Shown piece by piece: positions 36,001 through 47,154 of a DNA stretch of 64,000 nucleotides. The notes beneath the pieces were generated by a model. The model was not told where the DNA came from. It made no database searches and saw nothing but the letters and a program-made list of their open reading frames with translations. Within the stretch, counting starts at the first letter, position 1; each line of letters opens with the position of its first letter. This DNA is from Hyaloscypha bicolor E (taxonomy: Eukaryota > Ascomycota > Leotiomycetes > Helotiales > Hyaloscyphaceae). The position numbers and the translations under genes were made by a program. The DNA lies in the NCBI RefSeq assembly GCF_002865645.1, contig NW_020194555.1, forward strand, positions 2,072,288 to 2,136,287. Reading direction: 5' to 3'.

Positions 36001-38048
36001 GGCCTGGGTGACGATCAAGATCCCGATGGATTCCAGACCGGCTACCAAAACTGGGAGCCTCTAATCTGGCAAGCTCTAGGCGTTGATAAGGTCGAGGGAC
36101 TTCCAGAAGAGCCGCGTAAGTAGAGTTTTCTTTTTGAGGGGTGCGACCTGCTGAGCTCCTCAGGGAGCTTCAGCTAACCACCAGATTACCGGATTTCTTT
36201 TGGCCATCATGATTTTCATCAATGACATATCATCAATGACACTAGTTCTACCACTAACACATATTTCAGCTCCAATCACAAATGAGGATATCAAGCTTGC
36301 ATCCAACTATCTGCGTGGAACAATCGAGGAAGGCCTTGCTGATCCTTCAACTGGCGCTATCTCAGCTTCTGATCAGCAACTCACCAAATTCCACGGTACC
36401 TATATGCAAGATGACCGCGATCTTCGAGACGAGCGGAAGGCGCAGGGACTTGAACCTGCTTACTCGTTCATGATTCGATGCAGGTTACCTGGTGGTGTTG
36501 CAACTCCAAAGCAATGGATCCAGATGGACGATGTCAGCAATAGTTTCGGAAACGAGACGATGAAGCTGACAACCCGCCAAACCTTCCAATTCCATGGAGT
36601 CGTTAAAGGAAAGCTCAAGTCCGCCATGCGGGGTATCAATAAGGCATTGATGACCACCATTGCCGCTTGTGGTGACGTCAACCGAAATGTCATGTGCAGT
36701 AGTTTGCCAACAGCATCAAAGTATCATAGGGATGTTTATGCATGCTCGCAGAAGATCTCTGATCACCTTCTCCCATCTACCACAGCATATCACGAGATCT
36801 GGCTCAAGGATGAGAACGACGAGAAGATTCAGATTGCTGGCGATGCTGTGCAGGATTTCGAGCCTCTCTACGGTCCGACATATCTGCCCAGGAAGTTCAA
36901 GGTTACAATTGCCATTCCACCCCACAACGATACTGATGTCTACGCACACGATATCGGTCTCATTGCGATCAAGGGTAAGGATGGTCGCTTATCCGGTTTC
37001 AACCTTCTTGCTGGAGGTGGTATGGGTGTAACTCACAACAACAAGAAGACGTATCCACGAACCGGTAGTACCCTTGGATATGTCTCGAAGGATGAGGTTC
37101 ACATTGCCTGCGAGAAGGTCATGCTGGTTCAGCGTGATCATGGTGATCGCAAGAACCGTAAGCACGCTCGGCTAAAGTACACCATAGACGACATGGGTGT
37201 CGATGTTTTCCGGGGCAAGGTTGAGGAGCTTTGGGGCAAGAAGTTCGAGAAGGCAAAGCCGTTCAAGTTTCAAAGTAATATTGACACTTTTGGGTGGCAG
37301 AAAGATGAGACTGGAATGAACCACTTCACGTTCTTCATCGAAAACGGACGCATCGAAGATACAGCCGAGTTCCCCATGAAGTCGGGTTTGAGGGAGATTG
37401 CCAAGGTCCACAAGGGCGAATTCCGCTTGACTGGTAACCAGCATTTAATCCTCAGCAATGTCGCTGATGAGGATATGCCTGCAATGAAGAAGATGATGGC
37501 CAGGTACAAGCTCGATAACGTTGAGTTCTCTGGTCTTCGTCTTTCATCTTCCGCTTGTGTTGCATTCCCGACCTGTGGTCTTGCCATGGCTGAGAGTGAG
37601 CGATATCTACCAGAGTTGATCACTAAGCTCGAGGGTGTCATCGAAGAGAACGGTATGAGACAAGACTCGATCGTCATGCGAATGACAGGATGTCCCAATG
37701 GATGTGCTCGACCTTGGTTGGCCGAAGTGGCTTTTGTTGGCAAGGCTTACGGTGCCTATAACATGTATCTGGGCGGAGGCTATCATGGCCAGCGCTTGAA
37801 CAAGTTATACCGCAGCAGTATCAAGGAGGACGAGATCTTAGAGATCATGAGACCTCTCTTGAAACGATATTCGCAAGAACGAAAGCAGGGAGAGCACTTT
37901 GGTGATTTTGTCATCCGTATTGGCATGATCAAGGAGACAACCGAGGGAAAAACTTTCCATGATGATGTGAGTTGCCTTGTTTTCTGACGTTTTCCGTATC
38001 ATTTCTAACGAATCGTAGGTGGCCGAGGAAGAGTCCGACGAAGAATGA
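33096..38048 (+). CDS. MET5: Sulfite reductase [NADPH] beta subunit, multidomain
   Basis: The enzyme reduces sulfite to sulfide for cysteine and methionine synthesis. Five exons (33096-33141, 33222-33370, 33421-36115, 36270-37966, 38019-38048) sum to 1,538 aa. The N-terminal third resembles pyruvate-ferredoxin-oxidoreductase-like domains (RNGRLVSVTTSSSILVSSVP). A flavodoxin domain follows (LTILFASDNGNAESLAKRLG, about residue 850, then SSTAGQGEFPQNG). The C-terminal half is the sirohaem/4Fe-4S hemoprotein, with cluster ligands in SACVAFPTCGLAMAE (C-x5-C) and TGCPNGCARPW (C-x3-C). The short last exon encodes an acidic tail, EEESDEE. Introns carry clear TACTAAC-like branch sites. Intron 3 is long (154 bp). 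Confidence 0.95.
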
Positions 38049-39153
38049 TTGTAGCAAAATAGTATCTGCATCTGCATTTTCTTCCAGGGCGTTCAACGGT
38101 CATTCCCGGGGATACATTCGGCACTGATCTTTCGATTTTTCCCCGAATCGCATAGCTAGGCGGTTTATCAAGCATTGCGTTGTATCATAGAAAAGTCGAT
38201 GAAAACCTCAGTCCTCCCCGGTTTCAATGGCACCGACATTGGTAAATGTGACTCGCAAGCATGGGAATCGAGAGAGAACTTGTAAGAAGTGGGCCGATTT
38301 CCTACGTCTCTTGACTTGATACTTTTTTGCTTGCATCGCATCACTCAATGAACAAGTTGTGTTCTATCCCACATCTTCAACCTTGGCCTTCCTCGGTATC
38401 TAGGTGGCATCCAAGACTTTGGGGAGCCTCTCAGTGTCGAGGTATATGGCCGCCAGCGCGAGCTCTACATACTTCGTCAACTATAGTCATCAAAAGTTGT
38501 GTCATGTTTACCCTGGCCCTTTTCGAATCAAGCGAACGGCAAACACAATAGCCTAATTCTCATGTTTATCAGATTCGTCACCAAAGGGGGGAATTATCCT
38601 AGGCGGCAATAAACTGCTGAGACCTACATCTGGCCTTCTCAAGAGATACCATGTCAGAATCTTGGGTAACAACCACACTTCCAATTTATTTTAAAACGAT
38701 TCGTGGTCTATTTCTTCTAATTAGCCCTCAACCATCTTACCCCTTGCGTGGTATAGCCAAAATTACAATATAATCTAAGGGAAAGAATCTCTGGTCCCGT
38801 GGCCGAGGCTCATTGGCATTTTCTGCCTATGAGGGCCAAGTATACCAGGTCATCTCCCAGCCGCCTCCGCCGTATGTTGCCAAAAATCAATAGAAAACAT
38901 TGGCCAGTCGCCGCACTCTTCTCTGCGATCCACGGTTCTTCTATATATACTAGGGGAAAACCGGAACTGCGGCAGGAATGGAGATTAAGAAAATTAAAAC
39001 ATGGCCTGTCAAAAAGTGACAGTATCCGGACGCCGGCAAGTGCGGCGACTTTTATAAAGGGAGTGGGACAACCTCCTGCATTGGAGCAGTGGAATCCAAA
39101 TTCTTGCCGTGTGCTCTCGCACGACTAGGGAATCATGCGTGTTAACCAGCCAG
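38049..39153. other. Intergenic, no supported gene
   Basis: Frames here lack domains. TATA-like strings (TATATATACTAGGGG near 38941 and TTTTATAAAGGG near 39050) precede the decayed AA8 gene and may be its old promoter. Confidence 0.45.
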
Positions 39154-39880
39154 TATGTGGTGCTGTGGCACTTCGCACGGTATGTGCCACTGTGCGCAAG
39201 CAGACTCCAAAATGGTCCATGATTTCTTAACCGGAATCACCTTCTCGGCATATACAAGTGGCTACACGGGAATTGCTTTCGGCGTTGCGCTCCCCATGAA
39301 CGTCTCGGACCCTTATGATGCCATCATATCAATTACAGCACCGGTGTCAAACACAACATGGGCTGGATTCGCCTGGGGAGGGACAATGGTGTGGAATCCG
39401 CTCACAGTAGCATGGGCAAATGGTAAGACCACAGTGGCCTCCTCGCGCTTTGCATTGTATGAAACCCCTCAGCATTCATTGGGCATTCTGACGTTTTCGG
39501 TGGGTTGAGTCTTCCACAGGCCTACGACGCAGAGTACTGTACACTCTCTTGAAAGGCACAATGGTAAACAGCACTCACTGGACCATGATTGCCAAATGCA
39601 GCGGCTGCACATCCTACCAAGGCAACGACGGCGAGCAGGCTGTAATCAATGGCACCGGAATAGTTCAATTTGCCTGGGCTCAAGGAACATCTGCAGTCAC
39701 GACTCCACCAAACAACGCCTCTGCTTTCAACGTTCACCAGGCATTTGGCAAATGAAGCCACGATTTGAACGCCGCACGCAGCCCGAATTTCAACACGTGG
39801 GTCTCTAGCAATCTTAATTTAAGCATCACAAAATCTGACCTTCCTCTTCAAATATTCCTTCCATATGACTTACATTCAAG
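39154..39880 (+). pseudogene. Broken cellobiose-dehydrogenase-type cytochrome (AA8) gene
   Basis: The translation matches the heme b cytochrome domain of cellobiose dehydrogenase and AA8 iron reductases. It reads FLTGITFSAYTSGYTGIAFG, PYDAIISITAPVSN, WAGFAWGGTMVWNPLTVAW, then (after a 53 bp intron at 39457-39509) LPQAYDAEY, NSTHWTMIAKCSGCTSYQG and NNASAFNVHQAFGK. Two lesions are visible. Five extra bases (39538-39542) after GAGTAC break the frame between DAEY and TLLKGT. The codon expected to be Trp after FGK is TGA (39753-39755), beyond which SHDLNAARSPNFNTW continues in frame. Domain order and spacing are otherwise intact. The signal peptide is eroded or in an unrecognised exon. The gene would have encoded a secreted electron-transfer protein. 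Confidence 0.8.
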
Positions 39881-40162
39881 GTCTAACCGCAGCTCCAAAT
39901 GTCCTTCCTGCCGCGTTGATATTTTTGGAGTTCAGTTCGTAGGATGTCATCAAAACCAGGCAAATGTTTGACGTCAGTAACACTCTGAATACCAGCGTGT
40001 CAAATTCTTCACACCATTGCATAATCCACATTGGAGCCATTCTACCATATTTCTCGGAGGTCTGTATGAAGCGCCTTTGCTTTCAACCAAGCTGACGATA
40101 GCATCGCAAATCTCTATGCAGATCTGTCTCTCCCCCGCAAGCGATACTGTGCGCTTACCCCT

Positions 40163-40300
40163 TTAAAAGAATTCAGATTGGTTCACAGGCGACGGAGGTC
40201 GAATGTAAGGCGGAAGATAATCAACTGTCATGCATGATTTACACTTGTTGTGCTCGCACGCCTCGCAAGTTGGTGTATCTATGTCGTTACATTTTGAACA
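40163..40300 (-). CDS. Cys/His-finger protein, second exon (minigene family, copy 4)
   Basis: Reading from an AG acceptor at 40301, the exon begins with Cys. It encodes CSKCNDIDTPTCEACEHNK followed directly by CKSC, then a tail ending SEFF and a stop at 40163-40165. Spacing is C-x10-C-x2-C-x-H-x2-C-x2-C, the same as the copies at 45 kb and 62.9 kb, with one extra Cys. The first exon, which should carry the W-x-C-C motif, was not found upstream within 400 bp. The gene may therefore be partial, or its first exon may be diverged or distant. Confidence 0.5.
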   Translation of the reverse strand, partial: CSKCNDIDTPTCEACEHNKCKSCMTVDYLPPYIRPPSPVNQSEFF

Positions 40301-41882
40301 CTACGTTGGATCAGCAGAGGTATTAAGGTGGGGAAAGAGAGGAGGGAAGCAAAGTGCCCGGCTTGACCATATTTCTCGTAGACGAAATGACAGCACCAGT
40401 TCCGGGGTCAGAATCCAGGTATTTATAGTTCCAGATGCGCAGGGAAAAGCCACGTTGCCGACCGTGAGGGCGAGTTCCCAGATTACCGGGATGGAGTGGG
40501 AGTTTGCGGCTGCGGTGATGGTGGGGATGTCGAGGAGTTGGGGGGTGTAGAATTAGATGCCCTGAAGGAGGATCAGGGCGGTGGTGGAGGCCTGTTGTTG
40601 GGTAATTGTGGGAGGTTGTTAGGGTTGAGTGGGAGGCAGAGAGTCGTGAGACGAGGGGGGTGGAAAGGTGAGATTGTGGCGTAGTCGCCCTTCCGCCGCC
40701 AGAACATCGTAGTCCACTTCTTCGAATTGAGATGGGCGAGAGACGCTGCTTCCTGCCAGGCCTAGAAACCATGCTATTTTCCATTTGCCCTTCAGTATCG
40801 ATCCTGTGCTACTTGCTCGTTGTGTCCGAAAAGTAGACCGATTCTTAGTCGGTGTAGCGCGCTTGCTTGTTCATGGCAAATATAATGTAGAATTCGAGTT
40901 CGCTGAGGGAGACGTCGAAGATCGAAAGGCTGGCCATGCTCCTGAAGGGAGCTGCTGAAGAGTTCTCTAATGTTGCCTCGATGCTCTTGAAGGTGTTTGG
41001 ATTGGTATGGCCTCCGTCTGCAGTTCCGCCTCAAGAGGTCCTGAAGTCTGCCTATTGTCTGTTTCGTATGCGCTCACGATTGTCTACGCTTTCCGTTCGT
41101 CGTCTCGCACACCCGACTACAGAAGCTCAAATATCTTCGATATCATCGTTCCAACCGCGTCCATTTAAGGTTTGCCGTGGCTTGATTGATCAATCCGATG
41201 TGCGTCGTGACCTTCTTGTACAAGGCTGAGAGCTACTCCTAGCCAAGCTACATTTGAAGTCATGGATAGCTGGTATGCAGCTGAGAAGCGATATTGAATC
41301 GTCCGTACGATCTTTGAGCTCGCAGAGGACGGTGTGAAGGGGGCTCAGCTAAGCAAATTCGTTGATTCTCTAAGGGTCTTTGAGTGAGCTTATCAAGGAG
41401 AGTTCATCTTGATGAGCTGGTTGAGACATGTTGTTCAGGTGTTGTTAGAGCGTCGAGGGTGTTGATCCTGTGGACGCGACAAGGCTAAGGATAGAGCTTC
41501 GGTTTGTGGCTGTGCAGCGCCATCTCTGTTCTGAACACGCCCAATCTCATGATTACCTCTTGAAATCTTCCTGGCATCAATAAACTGAAATTTTAACTCA
41601 ATGGTCTTAATTTAGAAAATAAGCTACAAAGCATCAAAGATTCCATATAGAACGATCTACTGGAAGGATACAGCTCCTGACCATAAGTTCAAAGCGAGCA
41701 TGCCGAATACGAAGGGTTTCGCAAAAAAGAGCAAGGTTACACAAGGCGGGGTAGGTTTGTCGAGAATCCTATCGCGACAACATATCGAAAGTACAGTAGA
41801 AATCACCTGTAAACATTAACGGCTTTAACTGACTCACGACAAAAAAGATACGTCCTATGAAATATCCTTCTCACAAAGCAGA
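40301..41882. other. Intergenic, no supported gene
   Basis: A minus frame at 40323-40784 is His/Pro/Ser-rich and looks like a shadow. Frames at 40792-41229 lack domains. The interval may hold the missing first exon of the 40.2 kb finger gene and the promoter of the deaminase gene. Confidence 0.45.
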
Positions 41883-43934
41883 ATGTGGGGAAGCAATGTC
41901 ACCAGAGAACATATACTGCAGAAGATTACCCTTCTCGCTATGCTAGGTGGGGTACGGGAAGGCACCAAGGAGCATGAATTAATCCCCCGACCTGGGAGAG
42001 CATCATGCCTGACTATTGAACAAGAGGGAGAGATCGTGAGCAATTTAGCATTCCTGGCCTCTCGCCGCAAGAATTCCAAAGCGGTAGTCGCAATTGCCAT
42101 TGAGGAGGATGAAGACGGTCAAGGAATGACCATTCGCATAGCTGTCAATGGTGACAGTGTCGTGCACCTCAAAGAAGGATTAGTTCAGATCAGCGAGACA
42201 CTAGAGCAAGTTTCAAGACTTGGTAGGCTCAACCTAAGCAAGCTATGATTATGTCTGACGCCTATTAGAGCAATCGGAAATACATGATATAGAAAGCCTT
42301 TTTCGACGAGTCGTCATACTAGACTTCTTCCGTATTTGTACACGATTGCGGTTGGGTAGGAAACACCAAATTGAAGCATCCCCCATCACGCTGCTACACC
42401 AAACTCTCTACGACAGTTCTATAACCGAAATTGAAGAGCTCAGGATGATAGCGCTACGGGAAAAGGTCACAGCTCTAGTTGAAGCTTACCGAAGATTAAA
42501 ACAGACACCACAACCTCTCGACAAACCTACGGCATACGAAATGATAGAGGAAGTAACGAGACTGGCTCACAGCTTGAATCAGTCCTCCGGATTCTCAGCC
42601 GCTCTGAATAAGTCCTCGAAATTTAGCTCGTCGAAATTGGCTTCTCTCGGAGATTCCGTGGCCAAGCTTGGGCAATATTACAAGGCGGCCTCAGAACTTG
42701 TGCTAGCAGCAAGAAGAAAAAGATGTCGAATATTTCGAAAGATCCGAGTTGAGAGTTTTCAAATCTGTGTTCCAGAAAATGTCAGGGTACCATCTAAACC
42801 CGAGTCCGCCCTTCCCCTGGTCGACCATTTACTCCAATCACACAAAACTTCAAAATTATTACACCGATTCCCAGGCTCGAAATCTGCAGTCGACGCCGCG
42901 CTGACTAATCGCTTGAATGGTGAGAGAGCTGGCATCAAACTTCACGCCGAAATCAAGCTGCTTTTTTACTATGAATCACGTCCTGCACACGTAAGACCGA
43001 GGGTAATATGTACCAACAAGAGCGCCTGCTACTTATGCGACCTCTTTTTCAGGATCCACGGCCAATTCCAGCTACCAAGAACATTTGGAAAGATGAACGA
43101 GAGATGGATTTTGCCTGATTGGCTACATGTTCCCCCAAGTCAGATTCCGGCCTTGAAGAATGTGGTTGAGCAGTTCAGTACGGCCCTAGACTCTCAAATT
43201 AGACTCGCCTCAAAGAATATGAAACGTCAGCCTGATCCGATCGAGAGTTCTGTTGGTATATCCGCGCATTGGTCCTGCTCTACTGTCGACAAGGCAACTT
43301 GGTCTCAGCCAATCCCCAGCCCAAATATGACTGCCACTGTTCCAACAGGGAGAGGGCTAGGTCCGAGCCATTCTGAGTACCCGCCAGCCCCAGGATCACT
43401 TGAGGTAAGTTAGCTTCGTTTTATCGTGTTTCTTATAAAAGCCCTCAGAACACATAACAAATATTTGAAACATAGATACCGATTCCTTCCCGGTCATCTT
43501 CTTGTACTGTCCTAGTCCCTGCACCCTCACTATTCCCAATCCCAGTGCCGAATATCTTTCAAGAATACGAAACACTGCGCCCCGGCAAACATATATGCCG
43601 ACGACTCGCAGAAAGAGGTCAGTCCTTCACAGTTACTTTCCATGACTTGTACGCCACGGTATCTTTCGATATTGCCCAAAGTGCTGGTGATGAGCGGGGC
43701 ACCACACCATGGGTGCAGATTGGGTTTCTGGAGTCTACAGAACAGCCAAAGCTTAGTAATGACGGCAACAATGCTATCTCCCTAGAAGATATCCCAGAAG
43801 GTGCTGAAGTGACGGCTACACGTGGCGTGGGTGACCCCCAAACGGTGCTCTATGTCCATTGGAAACGGCAGGCCATTTCTATTCAATGTATGTCACAACT
43901 CTGTGATTCAAGTTGTCCGCCAATTCTGCTCTAG
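41883..43934 (+). CDS. OTT_1508-like deaminase-fold protein
   Basis: Three exons (41883-42222, 42269-43404, 43476-43934) splice at RL|EQSEIHDIESLF and GSLE|IPIPSRSSS into 644 aa, with the sum divisible by three. The core holds KLHAEIKLLFYYE, where His-Ala-Glu supplies a zinc ligand and catalytic acid. Downstream lies ICTNKSACYLCDLFFRIHGQF, whose Cys-x2-Cys supplies the other two ligands. It then reads PRTFGKMNERWILPDW. This is the arrangement of fungal OTT_1508-like deaminases, a branch of the zinc deaminase superfamily whose members are often toxin or immunity domains. The substrate (base, nucleotide or nucleic acid) is unknown. The N-terminal 250 residues are helical-looking and the C-terminal exon is a separate, beta-rich-looking region. 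The 3' end might extend through another intron at GTATGT near 43889. No stop or frameshift is seen, so the gene looks alive. Confidence 0.8.
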
Positions 43935-44340
43935 AAATGTAGTTCAAGTGTTAATAGACATGCTACTTGAAACAAGCATGGATGAGTATGCACGTCCTGA
44001 CATCCTGCGATGCATTTTGGTACCTTTAGACTTTTAGGGTTGAGTAGCGGTCAAACAGAATGAATAGGTGAGGACATTAACTGGTAAGATTACTTACGGA
44101 TCCATCTTTTGTTACGAGTAAGCATAACACGACAACCCTACCGCTGCTCAAATTATAATGTTAATGTGTTCAGGAATTGGATTCAATCTGCGAGACCGCC
44201 AAATCATTCCGGGAACAAGTCTCACATTAATAAGGATGCCAGAGAACACCACGACGTCCACATCGGTGTTGTCAATCGGCTCAGCATTGTGCCCCCACCT
44301 GACACCCGTATCACACCGAGAGAGTGAAATTTTGGTGGGA
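43935..44340. other. Intergenic, no supported gene
   Basis: Short plus-strand frames (44109-44352) have no recognisable domain. The stretch is the shared 3' flank of the deaminase gene and the finger-minigene run, which converge here. Confidence 0.45.
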
Positions 44341-44425
44341 ACTCATCTTTGAGTTTGTTGCAGCAGATCCAGTATGACTTTATCGAGGTTGACGTGGTTT
44401 GGAGGTGTTTGACTGAACTTTGAAA
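44200..44425 (-). pseudogene. Cys/His-finger minigene, degenerate copy 5
   Basis: On the minus strand, about 44355-44420, the sequence encodes SIKSYWICCNKLKDEF, the family's W-I-C-C exon. Past it, another frame reads RCDTGVRWGHNAE, which recalls C-x2-C-G-H-x2-C with Trp and Glu in two Cys positions. No frame joins the halves and there is no start Met nearby. I read it as a dead copy at the downstream end of the tandem run. Confidence 0.45.
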
Positions 44426-44855
44426 TTTTCTTGAGTTTTGGCCTGATGGGGGATTTTGAAATAACCAAGTACCTGTAACGCGAAGGAGAAGATGGACTTA
44501 AATACCTGGCAAGGTGAGACACGAATAGTTACACAGGCTCTATGTATGGTCTCCGTGGATGGGTCTTGAAGATCAAGTGCAATAAACAACATTAGGATAT
44601 GATCGCATTCAAAGGACCTGCCCGAACAATTTCTGAATGCAACCCGAAATCCCGAAATCCATTGAAGGGCAACAACTGAATCACAACCTAGCTCTGCTTT
44701 TCCAAGAATTAATTCCCTGAGATCACCAATTCCTCGAGAGCAACAACCTCCCAAGAATCATCAACTCCCCGAAATCAATTCCCAATTATCATTGACCTCT
44801 AAGAGCATCAATCTTCCCAAAGCAAGGCCAAACCTGAAGTGAACTCGAAGTGCAT

Positions 44856-45430
44856 TCAGGGATGCTTCCACGGCATAGCCATGGAATCAGAGCTCTCTCT
44901 TTCAAAACATGCGAAGCATTTCTGAGATCACGGGTGGTTAGGAACCACTCGGTAAAGGTTGTTACGAGAGAATTGGGAAGGTGAGAATTACCGCATGGTG
45001 ACATCTCGTGCAAGAAGTTGCGATTGAGGGGTTGTACGTATGGCACTAGGATCCTTCAGTGGAGCTCGCGAGATTGAACTGCGAGCCAAGCCAGGAAGCT
45101 AAACATACACGGGATTCAGTAGCCTGACCGGCTTGGGTTTGGCCTTGGATGCTGCGGCAGCAAATCCAGTAGGATTTATCTGGGGATGTTTGAGGTGGGT
45201 GATGCGCCGGGTTTGCCTGTTGAGTCGACGACATCGCGGACATATTGTGTCCGTAGTTGACTGATTTTTCTTGGATGTTGAATCCGCGGGAGTGTTGAGT
45301 GTATGAGGGGGGCGTTAGCCTGCTTGTGCCAATCGTTAACTTGTTGTTGAATGTTCAAGAGGGTAGGAGGCGAATGTGGTAAGGCGAGGTTAGTCTGATT
45401 GACTTACTGTGTAAGAGGAACATTAGGCAT
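44856..45430 (-). CDS. Small Cys/His-finger protein (minigene family, copy 6)
   Basis: Four exons (45408-45430, 45109-45319, 44992-45045, 44856-44921) join to 117 aa with every junction GT-AG and the sum divisible by three. Translation begins MPNVPLTQ. The core is KSYWICCRS, then an exon starting CHTYNPSIATSCTRCHHA, then an exon starting KCFACFERESS. Together these give C-x10-C-x2-C-x-H-x2-C-x2-C. A shorter protein from the internal ATG at 45243 is possible. Uniquely here, an intron also interrupts the finger itself, between His and the last Cys pair. It lies in tandem with copies 5, 7 and 8. No domain of known function is recognised; zinc binding is inferred. Confidence 0.65.
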
Positions 45431-45666
45431 GACTTCCTAGAAAATGCGGGCGAATCTATCATGTGAATGGAACAATGGTGACTCACGCAGTCAGTGATTG
45501 GAATATGCACATTCGCGAAAAGCTCTTCCCCCCGCAATGACACAAAGAAGATGAAAGAAACGTAATTGCCTGATGACAATGTGCACCCCGGCAACGAAAC
45601 CACCTCCCTGATCACTCCGCCATCTTTCCGGCTCCAAACCCACCCCAACAACAAAAATAACTTTCC

Positions 45667-45953
45667 TCAATCACCAAGCACTGCTGCTTCAGCACTGTAC
45701 TCCCTGCTATCTAGACATTTGGGACACCGGCGGTGGGAGCAACGAGAACAGATCGGCTTGCCAAGTGGCATCCTCTTAAGGCACTGAAATGCCCATTAGA
45801 TCATGCTAAAAGAACACAAAGAGGCAGACTTACAGGCGAGAAGTTGACAGCTCCCGGGGGAGGATTGCAGCACAGCCAGTAGTCCCCGCTGGAAGCAGCA
45901 TATGGGCTGGCCTTTACCAAGGCGGGTATGTTGTCTGGTGCCTTTTGATCCAT
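45667..45953 (-). CDS. Small Cys/His-finger protein (minigene family, copy 7)
   Basis: Exon 1 (45834-45953) encodes a 40-residue N-terminus ending DYWLCCNPPPGAVNFSP. A 50 bp intron (GTAAGT...TTTCAG) follows. Exon 2 (45667-45783) begins with Cys: CLKRMPLGKPICSRCSH, then RRCPKC and a tail ending LGD. The protein is 78 aa. This is the cleanest example of the family: aromatic-W-x-C-C before the intron and C-x10-C-x2-C-x-H-x2-C-x2-C after it. The intron falls immediately before the first Cys of the second module, as in copies 6 and 9. There is no signal peptide or membrane segment, so it is likely cytosolic or nuclear. Confidence 0.7.
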
Positions 45954-46124
45954 TTGAAGTTGGTCTTGGATCACTCTTGTTTTGAGTGTGGGTTTAAGTC
46001 TTCGGATACTTTTTGTTTTCTCGAAAATGGTTGGGTCAAGATATTATGGTGGAGAGTCTTGATTTTGAACTGAGGGGTATGAGAGGCTAATAAATAGATG
46101 ACAATCAGCGCACATTAGCTCAGC

Positions 46125-46555
46125 CTAGCATCCTGAATGTGCAATACGCTCCCAGTCCCAATACCATGAATCACTACGGGGTGTTGGAGCATTCTGGTTC
46201 ATACTGAGTTGTGCAATTATTCCTGGCTGGTCTTCGAAGTCCCCATCGTCTCGAACAACGAACTTGCGGCATCGAGGGCAAATTTGATGGAAACAGAATC
46301 TGCATATTGGATGAGAGAGCAGTATTCGCCTGGTTGGATGCTGCTTAAGCATTAGGCTACTGACTTCAAAAGTCTTTGGATATTGAAATCACTTACAAAG
46401 CAGAAATATAGCCCATCTGCCCTTGAGCGGCAGCATTCCCAGAAGAATCTGTACAGCGACGAGATGCGGACCGGGCGGGGCTCAAAGATAGAATTGAAGA
46501 TGAAGAGGAAGTGCCTGTTGACGCCGTTGGAAGCCTCAGCTTGTTGATCAGACAT
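46125..46555 (-). CDS. Small Cys/His-finger protein (minigene family, copy 8)
   Basis: Exon 1 (46397-46555) starts MSDQQAEASNG and contains RFFWECCRSRADGLYFC. A 53 bp GTAAGT intron follows. Exon 2 (46125-46343) contains HPICRFCFHQICPRCRKF, i.e. C-x2-C-x-H-x2-C-x2-C, and an acidic, Gln/Asn-rich tail ending AHSGC. The joined frame is 125 aa. The Cys that opens exon 2 in the cleanest copies is absent. A TGC sits a few bases upstream in another frame, so the acceptor or sequence may have drifted. Another frame over exon 1 is Ser-rich, leaving some doubt about the N-terminus. Confidence 0.6.
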
Positions 46556-47154
46556 TGTGGCTTTTGATGAATGCTGTAGACGTCGCGGAAAAGGAACGAA
46601 GTATCTAAATGGCCTGAGAACGAGAAATCGTATAAATAGCCGGGAACTAAATGCGGCACTTATTGCAGTCCGAATGTCCTACTTTTCTGACCGCATTTGT
46701 CGTGTCCGTGAATCCGTTGTGTCCACAGAGGTCAAAGATGAGCTACCGAGATGACCCGCTGTCGGTTCTACCTTTCAACATAAATTCCCAAACGCTCTAT
46801 TCTGGCCTCGAGGGCATTATTGTACACCCAAGACGTTCACTCAAACCGCGGTTTTCATCCTTTCCATAGCTGGTAGTGCAAAGTAATTGGCTGGGAGACT
46901 GGAACAGGACTTTCTGTAACCCAGACTCTTAAAAAATGCTACAATGCTACAACACTACAATCGCGACCAGGTGTATAAACTTACCTATTCACCACCGGAT
47001 CCTTTATGACATGCAAAATGGAACCCTCCAGTGGTCTAACAAAAGTGGTATTCTACAAGCAATGCTGTAGCATCAGTTTAAGTCGAGATTCGCCCCCTTT
47101 AACGCCATATATCCCTTATGTTCTGTTCGTCATCACTCATACTCATCATGATAT
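46556..47154. other. Intergenic, no supported gene
   Basis: Includes the promoter side of the finger-minigene run and the 3' flank of the MTP18-like gene. Frames at 46557-46869 lack domains. Confidence 0.45.

Noticed and set aside
40323..40784. 153-codon minus frame
   Set aside because: His/Pro/Ser-rich composition with no domain, and the other minus frame looks equally coding-like. Probably non-coding or very decayed.
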